Assembly: GCF_024741135.1 (NCBI RefSeq)
Contig: NZ_JANSUY010000027.1
Location: 1-64,000, forward strand
DNA: 64,000 nt
Reading direction: 5' to 3'
Origin: Aquiflexum gelatinilyticum
Lineage (GTDB): Bacteria; Bacteroidota; Bacteroidia; Cytophagales; Cyclobacteriaceae
How positions within the stretch are numbered: the stretch's first letter is position 1; the number at the start of each line of letters is the position of its first letter. Under the pieces are notes generated by a model. The model was given only the letters and a program-made list of their open reading frames with translations, was not told the origin of the DNA and searched no databases. Shown piece after piece: positions 44,195-52,995 of this stretch. The position numbers and the translations under genes were made by a program.

Positions 44195-47100
44195 ATGAGA
44201 AATTATTTACAAAAACTAAAGGCTTTTGCTATGGTTTCAGTACTGATGATTTTCAGTATTGCCTCGGCATTTGCTCAAGGCAGGGAGGTATCAGGAACTG
44301 TCCTGGATGCTACCTTAAGAGATCCCCTTCCGGGAGTAACAGTTCTGGTTAAAGGTACTACAAGAGGTACCACCACTGACCTGGATGGAAAATTTAAATT
44401 AGACGTACAGCCGGGAGATGCTACTTTGGTTTTCTCTTTCGTTGGCTTTACGGCACAAGAAGTAGCGATTGGAAACCAAAGTGTATTCAACATCGAATTG
44501 GCTGAGGATATCCAAAGCTTGCAGGAGGCTGTTGTAATCGGTTACGGTACACAAGACAAGAAGGAAATCACTTCAGCTGTTACGAACGTCGGAACAGAGC
44601 AATTCAACCGTGGTAACTTCCCTAACCCAACCCAATTGCTTCAGGGTAAAGTAGCCGGTCTTTCTGTGACACGTGCAGGTGGTAACCCCAACTCACAGCC
44701 TACTTTGAGATTGAGAGGTATTTCTTCTTTCGGTGCTACGCAATCTCCCTTGATCGTATTGGATGGGGTCATCGGTGCTTCTATTGATGCGGTCGATCCA
44801 AATGACATCGAATCTTTTGACGTATTGAAAGATGCATCTGCTGCTGCAATCTATGGTACAAGAGGGGCTGCCGGTGTGATTTTGATTACTACCAAAAAGG
44901 GTTCTTCCAAAAAAGGGGTTTCCAATGTCACCATCAATACTTTTGGTGCAGTTGAAGTTCCTACCAACCTGATTCCTATCCTTTCTCCGGAGGAATTCGT
45001 GGCAAGAGGAGGTACAGATTATGGTTCCAGAACCGATTGGAGAGATGAAGTTACCCAGACTGCTTTGAACGGAACAGTTAATGCTTCTGTAACAGGCGGT
45101 TTTGAAAACACCAACTACCTTGCTTCTGTCAACTACCGTAATAACGACGGTATCGTAAAAGGAACTAACAGGGAAACACTCAACACCCGTTTCAACTTGA
45201 ACCATGGTGCATTGCAAAACAGGTTGAGAATGAATATGGGATTGGCATATACGCAGACAAATACAACTGATGTAAATGGTGAAGCGGTAAGATATGCTAC
45301 TATTTACAACCCAACTGCTCCTATCTTTGAAAGAGACTTTATCGGCACAGGTGAATCAACTGTCGACAGAGATACTCGTATTGCAAATGCAAACAGGGAT
45401 TTTGGTGGTTATTTCCAAAGACCGTTGTTTGATTATTTCAACCCAGTTGCTTTGATCAATCAACAAAAATTCACAAACGACATTAAGAGTGCGATATATT
45501 CTTACAGAATGGAATATGACTTGAGTGATAAATTTATCATCGCAACACAGTTTTCAGAAGATAGATTGTCAGTCAATTCTACAGAGTTTTTCTCTTATCA
45601 GGATTATAATGTCGGTTTTGGTAGAAGTGGTTCTGCGGGTCAAAGTTTATTTAACAGAACAACCAGTATTTGGAATGGAACCATCAGATTCCAAGATGAA
45701 ATTTTTGACAAAATGGATTTCACGTTCTTGGGAGGTGCTGAAACCCAGATCTTCAATGAAAACGGTTTTAACGCTTCATCTTCAAGATTTCTATTTGACC
45801 AAGGTGCAAACAACCTAGGTGCAGGTGGTCTAAGATTCGGTCCGGGCACAGGCATGGGTTCATTTGCTACTAGAGCGGTTTTGAATTCTGTGTTTGGAAG
45901 GGCAAACTTTAACTACAACAATACTTATTTCTTCTCTGCCTCAGTAAGGGCTGAGACTTATTCAGGATTTGGTAAAGAAAACCAAACCGGTATCTTCCCT
46001 GCAGTAACCGCAGGTGCTGATTTGACGCAGGTTTTGGACATGGGGCCATTCAGCCAATTCAAGCCAAGAGTCTCTTTGGGTGTTGTAGGTCAGTTGCCTC
46101 CTTCCCCAACATTGGCTTTGGGTATCTTCGGGAACGGTAATAGAATCCCTTTGAACCTTGCAGAGCCAATCAACTCTGTATTTGTGGGAGTTAACCAACT
46201 TTCAAACCCTAACCCTCAGTTGAAGTGGGAAACAACCCAAGAATTGAACTTCGGTTTGGATTATGCTTTATTGAATGGTAAAATCACAGGTACGATGGAT
46301 TACTGGAGAAGAAACATCTCTGACTTGTTGTTCAACACACAAGTTCCTGTAGGTGCTCCAAATGAATTCCTTCCAGGCAACTTCTACACCGCCACCACCA
46401 TTTGGGCGAATATCGCTGATCTTTCAAGTGCAGGTTTTGAGTTCTTAGTAAATGTCAATAATATAAAATTGGGTGCTGTCAATTGGAATCCTTCTGCGAA
46501 TTTCACGATCTATAGAAGAACAACTATCGATCGAATCGGCGTTGGTTCTATCAGCCTTCCTGAAATCCGTCAGGCAACTCCAGGATCTCCGGGACAAAAC
46601 AATAACGAAATCGTCTGGAACAGAGTGGGTGAGGAAATCGGTAATTTCTATGGACCGAAATTCTTGGGCTTGACCGAAAACGGAGAGTACATCCTCAGCA
46701 CAGAAAGACCTGAAGAATTTGAGAACTTAGGAAATGGACTTCCTACGGCTGACTTTGGTTTTTCTAACTCATTCTCTTACAAAAACTGGGATTTGAATTT
46801 CTTACTAAGAGGTAGTGTTGGCCACTTGATCTACAACTCTTTCAGAGGTTTCTATGAAAATGCTGATGGCGCTTCTAATACTTGGAACTCTGTTGTGACC
46901 AAAAATACGCCAACCAACCCACTTGTTACATCTACACCAACATTCTCTGACCTTTATCTGGAAAGAGGAGACTTTGTAAGGTTGGACAACTTGCAGTTGG
47001 GCTATAACCTTCCTGTCAAATCTGCTGCAATCAGCAATTTCAGGTTGTATGCAGGTGTTCAAAACCTTTTTACGATCACTCAGTTTTCAGGTGTAGATCC

Positions 47101-47212
47101 TGAAGTTAGATGGACAGATGATGGAAATCCATTAGCTCCTGGTATCGAAAGAAGAAATACTTATTTCGTGCCTAGAACCTGGACCGCAGGTTTAACCTTT
47201 ACATTAAAATAA
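44195..47212 (+). CDS. SusC/RagA family TonB-linked outer-membrane transporter
   Basis: The frame opens at 44078, but the ATG at 44195 gives a true signal peptide (FAMVSVLMIFSIASAFAQ) and a 1,005-residue protein. In order it has a carboxypeptidase-regulatory-like domain (REVSGTVLDATLRDPLPGVTVLVKG, about 28-110), the SusC-type plug (EAVVIGYGTQDKKEITSAV with DVLKDASAAAIYGTRGAAGVILITTKKG near 205-230) and a 22-strand barrel ending WTAGLTFTLK. There is no STN signalling domain, so it does not talk directly to an anti-sigma factor. It forms the gated import channel with the SusD lipoprotein encoded 18 bases downstream. Confidence 0.95.
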   Translation: MRNYLQKLKAFAMVSVLMIFSIASAFAQGREVSGTVLDATLRDPLPGVTVLVKGTTRGTTTDLDGKFKLDVQPGDATLVFSFVGFTAQEVAIGNQSVFNIELAEDIQSLQEAVVIGYGTQDKKEITSAVTNVGTEQFNRGNFPNPTQLLQGKVAGLSVTRAGGNPNSQPTLRLRGISSFGATQSPLIVLDGVIGASIDAVDPNDIESFDVLKDASAAAIYGTRGAAGVILITTKKGSSKKGVSNVTINTFGAVEVPTNLIPILSPEEFVARGGTDYGSRTDWRDEVTQTALNGTVNASVTGGFENTNYLASVNYRNNDGIVKGTNRETLNTRFNLNHGALQNRLRMNMGLAYTQTNTTDVNGEAVRYATIYNPTAPIFERDFIGTGESTVDRDTRIANANRDFGGYFQRPLFDYFNPVALINQQKFTNDIKSAIYSYRMEYDLSDKFIIATQFSEDRLSVNSTEFFSYQDYNVGFGRSGSAGQSLFNRTTSIWNGTIRFQDEIFDKMDFTFLGGAETQIFNENGFNASSSRFLFDQGANNLGAGGLRFGPGTGMGSFATRAVLNSVFGRANFNYNNTYFFSASVRAETYSGFGKENQTGIFPAVTAGADLTQVLDMGPFSQFKPRVSLGVVGQLPPSPTLALGIFGNGNRIPLNLAEPINSVFVGVNQLSNPNPQLKWETTQELNFGLDYALLNGKITGTMDYWRRNISDLLFNTQVPVGAPNEFLPGNFYTATTIWANIADLSSAGFEFLVNVNNIKLGAVNWNPSANFTIYRRTTIDRIGVGSISLPEIRQATPGSPGQNNNEIVWNRVGEEIGNFYGPKFLGLTENGEYILSTERPEEFENLGNGLPTADFGFSNSFSYKNWDLNFLLRGSVGHLIYNSFRGFYENADGASNTWNSVVTKNTPTNPLVTSTPTFSDLYLERGDFVRLDNLQLGYNLPVKSAAISNFRLYAGVQNLFTITQFSGVDPEVRWTDDGNPLAPGIERRNTYFVPRTWTAGLTFTLK

Positions 47213-47230
47213 CATAAACTCAAAATAAAT

Positions 47231-48748
47231 ATGTTACGATCAATTAAATCATTATTTGTTGGAGGTCTCGTGGCAGTATCCATGGGATCATGCTGGGAAT
47301 TGGAACAGGAAGTTCTGACTGGGGTAACCCAAGAAGATTTGGCAAATAGCCCACGTCCCGAGTTGATTGAAGTACTGAAGCAATCTGCTTATGCTGCCGT
47401 AGTCGGCAACTGGGGAGGTCACGGAGGTATGTACAGTATCAACGAAGTTTCATCTGACCAATTGGCAATTCCTCAAAAAGGGGCTGACTGGGAAGATGGA
47501 GGTATTTGGCTAAGAAACCACAGACATACATGGGCTGTTGGTGACGGAGCTTACAACGGTGCTTGGCAATATTGCTTCAGAATCGTTGGTGAGACCAACT
47601 TGTTGTTGCAGCAATATCCTGATGTGGAAGCCTTGGGTGCAGAATTGAGAGTTTTGAGAGCATTGGCTTACTTGTGGTTGATTGACAACTTCGGTAATGT
47701 GCCTATCATTGTGGAAACTGATAGAGGTGGAAATCCTCCACAGAACACAAGGGCTGAAGTTTTCGCTTTCATTGAAAGCAGCATCAAAGACAATGTGGAT
47801 TTACTTCCAAAAACCAATGTGAAGACCAACTTGAACTATTGGACCGCACACATGATCTTGGCCAAGCTTTATTTAAATGCTGAGGTTTATTTGAGCACTA
47901 CTCCGGGAGTATTGGATCCTTCCAAAGGAAGATGGGCTGATGCTGAAGCTGCTTTGGATGTGATCATCAATTCAGGTCAGTACAGTTTGACTCCTAATTT
48001 CTTCCAAAATTTCTCAGCTACGAATGCAAATTCAACTGAGAATATGTTTACTCTTCCTTATGACGCAAACAATGCAGGTGGTTTTAATATCCACCACATG
48101 ACATTCCATTATGTCAACCAAGCTACTTTCAACTTGGTAGAACAGCCATGGAATGGTTATACAGCCTTGGAAGAATTCTACAACAGCTTTGAAGCAGGAG
48201 ACTTAAGAAAAGGTTCTTTGAGAGAAGGAATCCAAAGATCCTCTACAGGAGTTGACTTGATAGATGCCTCCGCTGAAGCTGGAGATCCTGACGGACCCGT
48301 TGTAAACTTTACTCCTGAAATCAATCAATTGGCTCCAAATGCTTTCAGACAAGCCGGAACCAGAATCAACAAATTTGAAGTTCCACTTGGATCTGCAAAC
48401 AGCTTGAACAACGACTTCCCGATCTTCAGATATGGTGATGTCATCTTGATGAAAGCAGAATGCGCATGGAAACTCGGAAGGACCGCAGACGCCATTGCTT
48501 TGGTAAATCAGATCAGAACAAGATCTTCAGCGCCTGCTTTGACTACTTTGGATGCTGATATCTTATTGGCAGAAAGAGGAAAAGAATTCTTTGCTGAAGG
48601 CCAAAGAAGATCTGATTTGATTAGATTCGGAAAATACACTGCTGCATGGTGGGAGAAGCCTGCTTCTCAGCCCTTCAGAACATTGTTCCCGATTCCTCAA
48701 GGACAGCTTCAGGCTAATCCAAACCTGACACAAAATCCTGGATATTAA
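47231..48748 (+). CDS. SusD/RagB family substrate-binding lipoprotein
   Basis: The 505-residue protein has a lipobox (AVSMGSC, Cys21) and the SusD fold: a helical TPR scaffold with LRVLRALAYLWLIDNFGNVPIIVE (the family's RALAYF-like motif), AKLYLNAEVYLST, and the C-terminal RYGDVILMKAECAWKLGRTADAIALVNQIRTRS and LLAERGKEFFAEGQRRSDLIRFGKY. It caps the SusC barrel and captures the ligand at the cell surface. It is in one transcript with susC and is followed within 27 bases by a strong hairpin. Confidence 0.95.
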   Translation: MLRSIKSLFVGGLVAVSMGSCWELEQEVLTGVTQEDLANSPRPELIEVLKQSAYAAVVGNWGGHGGMYSINEVSSDQLAIPQKGADWEDGGIWLRNHRHTWAVGDGAYNGAWQYCFRIVGETNLLLQQYPDVEALGAELRVLRALAYLWLIDNFGNVPIIVETDRGGNPPQNTRAEVFAFIESSIKDNVDLLPKTNVKTNLNYWTAHMILAKLYLNAEVYLSTTPGVLDPSKGRWADAEAALDVIINSGQYSLTPNFFQNFSATNANSTENMFTLPYDANNAGGFNIHHMTFHYVNQATFNLVEQPWNGYTALEEFYNSFEAGDLRKGSLREGIQRSSTGVDLIDASAEAGDPDGPVVNFTPEINQLAPNAFRQAGTRINKFEVPLGSANSLNNDFPIFRYGDVILMKAECAWKLGRTADAIALVNQIRTRSSAPALTTLDADILLAERGKEFFAEGQRRSDLIRFGKYTAAWWEKPASQPFRTLFPIPQGQLQANPNLTQNPGY

Positions 48749-48774
48749 TCCAAATATTTTGATATTACAATGAT

Positions 48775-48805
48775 AAAAGAAGTGCACATCCGTGCACTTC
48801 TTTTT
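48775..48805. terminator. Strong bidirectional hairpin terminator after susD
   Basis: AAAAGAAGTGCAC pairs perfectly over 13 bp with GTGCACTTCTTTT around a 4-base ATCC loop and a T run follows. It lies between the susD stop (48748) and the first CRTAC1 gene, whose ATG is at 48866. Confidence 0.9.
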
Positions 48806-48865
48806 GATTTAATGGATACCTTCGGATTAGAAAACAGAACCCAATCGCATATTAACCCTTCCAAA

Positions 48866-51800
48866 ATGTCTTCACTGACACATAACATCTTCTTTTTTTT
48901 AATTGGCTTACTCCTCTTTTCTTCCTGCGCAAAAAAGGGAGAAGAAAAAACAACTCTTTTTGAACTGATGGATAAAAAGTTGACAGGAATCAACTTCAAC
49001 AATAACCTAGAATATAACGAAAAATTCAATCCTTATCTTTTTAGAAATTTTTATAATGGGGCAGGTGTAGCCCTTGGTGATATTAACAATGACGGTTTGG
49101 TTGATATCTTTTTGTCCGGAAACCAACAAGAAAATAAATTATACCTCAATAAAGGAAATTTTCAATTTGAAGACATTACCGCAAAAGCAGGATTGGCTGT
49201 AAAGGGAATATGGTCGACCGGAGTAAGCATGGCCGATATTAACGCTGACGGTTGGCTTGATATATATGTATGTAAATCCGGCCCTTTGGGTGGAACTCAG
49301 CGTTATAATGAACTTTTTATCAACAACGGTGACTTGACATTCACAGAAAGTGCAAGAGAATTTGGAATAGCCGATGAAGGGCTTTCCCAGCATGCAGTAT
49401 TTTTTGACTATGACAAAGACGGTGACTTGGACATGTACCTGCTCAACAATTCCATCAGGTCTATAGGTGTAAATGACCTAAGGATCGGACAGAGAGATAT
49501 CCGAGATCCATTTGGAGGGAACAAACTTTACCGAAACGACAGTGGAAAATATACCGATGTAAGCGAATCTGCTGGTATTTATGGTTCCGCCATAGGTTAT
49601 GGATTGGGTGTAACAGTAGCTGACCTCAATAAGGATACTTGGCCGGACTTGTATGTCTCCAATGATTTTTTTGAAAAAGACTACCTGTACATCAATAATG
49701 GCGACGGTACCTTTAGCGAATCTCTTGAAGACATGATGACTGAAATCAGCATGGGTTCTATGGGTGCTGACATCGCCGACCTGGACAATGACGGTTGGCA
49801 GGATGTCTTTGTCACTGAAATGCTACCGGCTACCATGGCGAGGGTGAAAACCAAAACTCCATTTGAGGAATGGGACAAGTATCAAGCGAACGTTGCAGGT
49901 GGGTATTTCCATCAGTTTACCCGAAACACCTTACAAAGGAATCTTGGTTTTCAACCCAACAGTAATCAGATTCATTTTTCGGAAATAGGCAGACAGGCAG
50001 GCGTACATGCTACCGACTGGAGTTGGGGGGCTTTGATTTTTGACACTGACAATGACGGACTGAAAGATATTTTTGTAGCAAACGGAATAGTCAAAGACCT
50101 GACAGACTTTGATTATGTCGACTATTATGTCAATAACCAGGACCTGATTGCCCAATTCAAGCGGGACAGTATTTTGTTAACCAAGATGATTGATGAATTT
50201 CCTTCTAATCCTCAGATGAACTTTCTGTTTCAAAACGAGGGCGATTTCAAGTTCAAAAACATAGCTGCAGAATCAGGAATGGAGCAATTGACTTTTTCTA
50301 CAGGCGCTGCTTATGCTGACTTTGACAATGACGGCGACCTTGACTTGGTGGTCAATAACCTCAACGGTGAGGTTTCCATATTCAAAAACAACAGCAGGGA
50401 AATCAACAAAAACCATTTTCTCCAATTTGATCTCAAGGGTCAATTCGGAACCCAAGTGACACTTTTTGCCGGAAATGATCTGTTCTTTGCGGAGCACAAT
50501 CCAGTCAAAGGCTATATGTCATCCGTAGACCACAAGCTTCATTTTGGACTTGGCCAGGTAGAGAAAATTGATTCTGTGATCGTCCTTTGGCCAAATGGAA
50601 AAGCCACCAAGATAACCGATGTATTACCGGATCAATTGTTGGTATTGGATCCTTCCACAGCGACTGAAGATTGGAAATTTGTCAAAGCGGTCACAAATCC
50701 CCTCCTCTTACCCTCTTCTATCAAACTTCCATGGAAACATCAGGAAAGCGATTTTATCGATTTTGACAGAGACAGGCTGAGGTTTCATATGATTTCCAAT
50801 GAAGGACCAAAAATGGCTGTAGGAGATGTCAACAGCGATGGACTCGATGACCTTTTTCTTCCCGGTGCAAAAGGTCAAGCCTCCTCCATTTATATTCAAA
50901 AGCCCTCAGGAGACTTTCAAATCCATCAAAAATTCGAGGCAGATTCAGTCGCTGAAGATGTCGACGGATTGTTTTTTGATGCTGACGGAGATGGTGATCT
51001 TGACCTGTATGTAGTTAGTGGAAGCTTGGAATTCAGTGCTTTCAACATGAATTACCTGGATCGGCTTTACCTCAACAATGGCAAGGGAAATTTCTCCAAA
51101 ACAAAAGAAAGCCTTCCGATGGTTTTTCAGAGTTCCTCTTTTGCAAAGGCTTTTGACTACACCGGAGACGGAAAAATGGATCTTTTGATCGGGACGAGAA
51201 CAGTGCCTTTTGCCCACGGTGTACCCGGTGATGTGACACTGTTGGAAAATCAAGGCAATGCTGTTTTTGTGGATAAAACCATGGAGTTTGCTCCGGAATT
51301 GAAGAATATCGGAATGACAAGGGAAACATGGATTGGGGATTTGAATGGGGATGGAAATGAAGAAATTCTGATTGTCGGGGAGTGGATGGGAATCAAAGTA
51401 TTTAAAAAAGCCAGTGGAAAATATTATGATGCTTCCTCTGAATTTGGATTTGACAAAACCGGCGGTCTTTGGAATACCCTCCACGTAGCAGATGTCAATG
51501 GAGACGGGTTGCCTGATATTCTTGCAGGAAATTCAGGAACCAATACACGTCTTCAGGCTTCTTCTGAAAAACCATTGCAATTACAAATCAATGATTACGA
51601 TCAAAACGGAAGCGTCGAACAAATCCTTACCCAATACGAAGGTGACTCCACCTATCCATTGGTTTTGAAATCCACCTTAATCAAGCAATTACCTGCCTTG
51701 CGAAAGCAATTGTTGACTTATGATTCCTACAAAAGCAAAAGATTGGAGGACTTATTCCCCCAAGAGATATTGTCCCGAAACATGGTCCTGAATGTACATA

Positions 51801-52177
51801 CTTTGGAAACAAGCCTGTTTATCAATCAGGGAAATGGTACATTTGTAAAAGCATTTCTGCCCTACACCATCCAACGAAGCCCTGTCTATGCTATCCATTC
51901 CTTTATGGATGATTTAGGAAAAATCCATTTGCTGTTTGGAGGAAACCAAAGCCGGATCAAACCTGAATTGGGCATCAACATGGGAAGCTATGGATGGCAC
52001 CTAACAGGATCAAATGAAAAAGACCTCCACTTGATTCCTGCCAATCAATCGGGATTCTTTGTAAGAGGAGAAATTAGGGATATCAAAAACATCAAAACTT
52101 CAAAAGGAAACAGAATTGTAGTCAGTAGGAATAATGAGTTGCCGGTGGTTTTCGAAATCCACGGCAGTGGGAAGTAA
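48866..52177 (+). CDS. CRTAC1/ASPIC-UnbV family FG-GAP propeller lipoprotein, copy A
   Basis: The frame starts upstream at 48770, inside the terminator; the ATG at 48866 gives a lipobox (LLLFSSC, Cys21) and 1,103 residues. The N-terminal half is a propeller of FG-GAP/VCBS repeats with calcium loops of the DxNxDG type: DINNDGLVD, DINADGWLD, DYDKDGDLD, DLDNDGWQD, DTDNDGLKD and DFDNDGDLD. An ASPIC/UnbV domain follows (about 520-590, GTQVTLFAG to HFGLGQ). A second propeller (from NEGPKMAVGDVNSDGLDD) then carries more such loops, ending in a conserved DQNGSVEQ region. It is a calcium-stabilised binding protein; the ligand is unknown. It is first of three tandem paralogues. Confidence 0.92.
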   Translation: MSSLTHNIFFFLIGLLLFSSCAKKGEEKTTLFELMDKKLTGINFNNNLEYNEKFNPYLFRNFYNGAGVALGDINNDGLVDIFLSGNQQENKLYLNKGNFQFEDITAKAGLAVKGIWSTGVSMADINADGWLDIYVCKSGPLGGTQRYNELFINNGDLTFTESAREFGIADEGLSQHAVFFDYDKDGDLDMYLLNNSIRSIGVNDLRIGQRDIRDPFGGNKLYRNDSGKYTDVSESAGIYGSAIGYGLGVTVADLNKDTWPDLYVSNDFFEKDYLYINNGDGTFSESLEDMMTEISMGSMGADIADLDNDGWQDVFVTEMLPATMARVKTKTPFEEWDKYQANVAGGYFHQFTRNTLQRNLGFQPNSNQIHFSEIGRQAGVHATDWSWGALIFDTDNDGLKDIFVANGIVKDLTDFDYVDYYVNNQDLIAQFKRDSILLTKMIDEFPSNPQMNFLFQNEGDFKFKNIAAESGMEQLTFSTGAAYADFDNDGDLDLVVNNLNGEVSIFKNNSREINKNHFLQFDLKGQFGTQVTLFAGNDLFFAEHNPVKGYMSSVDHKLHFGLGQVEKIDSVIVLWPNGKATKITDVLPDQLLVLDPSTATEDWKFVKAVTNPLLLPSSIKLPWKHQESDFIDFDRDRLRFHMISNEGPKMAVGDVNSDGLDDLFLPGAKGQASSIYIQKPSGDFQIHQKFEADSVAEDVDGLFFDADGDGDLDLYVVSGSLEFSAFNMNYLDRLYLNNGKGNFSKTKESLPMVFQSSSFAKAFDYTGDGKMDLLIGTRTVPFAHGVPGDVTLLENQGNAVFVDKTMEFAPELKNIGMTRETWIGDLNGDGNEEILIVGEWMGIKVFKKASGKYYDASSEFGFDKTGGLWNTLHVADVNGDGLPDILAGNSGTNTRLQASSEKPLQLQINDYDQNGSVEQILTQYEGDSTYPLVLKSTLIKQLPALRKQLLTYDSYKSKRLEDLFPQEILSRNMVLNVHTLETSLFINQGNGTFVKAFLPYTIQRSPVYAIHSFMDDLGKIHLLFGGNQSRIKPELGINMGSYGWHLTGSNEKDLHLIPANQSGFFVRGEIRDIKNIKTSKGNRIVVSRNNELPVVFEIHGSGK

Positions 52178-52250
52178 TGGGTATGAAATATGGAAGTTGT
52201 AATGAGGAGTTAAATTTGTATTTCCGGTATGGAGATGACGGATGGTTTCG

Positions 52251-52325
52251 CGTCATCCTGAAGGAGGTACGACTGAAGGATCTCATTTACTTTAGGTGAG
52301 ACCCTTCGCTTCACTCAGGGTGACG
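52251..52325. repeat. Dispersed palindromic repeat, full copy
   Basis: CGTCATCCTGA and TCAGGGTGACG form the ends; an inner pair (AAGGATCTCA with TGAGACCCTT) extends the fold over about 75 bases. It lies between the first CRTAC1 gene and the next small lipoprotein gene. Confidence 0.8.
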
Positions 52326-52407
52326 AACCCAGAAATCTGACATATATACCTTTTAGAAATTTTGAGAAATAAAAGAGTAGAAGCTTAAAATTTAGAATCA
52401 AAAACAA

Positions 52408-52995
52408 ATGATCAGAGTATTTATATTGTTCATCGCTTTGGGTTTGGCATTATCATGCAAACCAAAGACTGAATATGATTTGGTAAAAGAAAGAGAGCTT
52501 GCTTCAGGGAAAATTGAGGAAGATCTTTTTTTGGATATCCGATTTGGAATGGGCCGTAAAGAGTTCTATGGCACCTGTTGGGAACACAACAAAAATGGGA
52601 TTTTGGTAAATGGTGACCATTACCTTCAGATCCAATACCTGCCAAAAGTGGCCTCGGGAAAAAGTGTTGTAATGAATTTTTACCCTGAATTTGAGGAAGA
52701 CAAGCTGTTTTTCATGCCCATGGAGTTTGGATATACACAATGGTTTCCGGGAAATGAGGAATTCACAAACGAAAAATTAATCGTCGATGTAGTTGATCTT
52801 TTGGAATCCTGGTTTGGGGATGGATTTTTTGAAGTTTCTGACAAAGACAAAAAAATAAGTGCTATGGTCAAAATAGATGGAAATAGATTGATCAGAGTCT
52901 TTAAAAAAAATATCAATACCATTCGGGTCGAAATCCTTGATTTACGTGTAAAGGATATCACCGAAATGACAAAAAAAGTAGAAGATGCATCTTAA
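52408..52995 (+). CDS. Small lipoprotein of unknown function within the CRTAC1 cluster
   Basis: The 195-residue product has a short lipobox (IALGLALSC, Cys17) followed by KPKTE and a soluble domain with no family I can name. Notable parts are EDLFLDIRFGMGRKEFYGTC, KVASGKSVVMNFYPEFEEDKL and a C-terminal INTIRVEILDLRVKDITEMTKKVE. The last 11 bases overlap the start of the second CRTAC1 gene, so it is probably made in step with it. It may be an accessory lipoprotein of the system (inference). Confidence 0.8.
   Translation: MIRVFILFIALGLALSCKPKTEYDLVKERELASGKIEEDLFLDIRFGMGRKEFYGTCWEHNKNGILVNGDHYLQIQYLPKVASGKSVVMNFYPEFEEDKLFFMPMEFGYTQWFPGNEEFTNEKLIVDVVDLLESWFGDGFFEVSDKDKKISAMVKIDGNRLIRVFKKNINTIRVEILDLRVKDITEMTKKVEDAS

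Noticed and set aside
48770-48865. N-terminal extension of the first CRTAC1 gene from an upstream ATG
   Set aside because: It would translate through a perfect terminator hairpin and bury the lipobox; the ATG at 48866 gives a proper lipoprotein signal.
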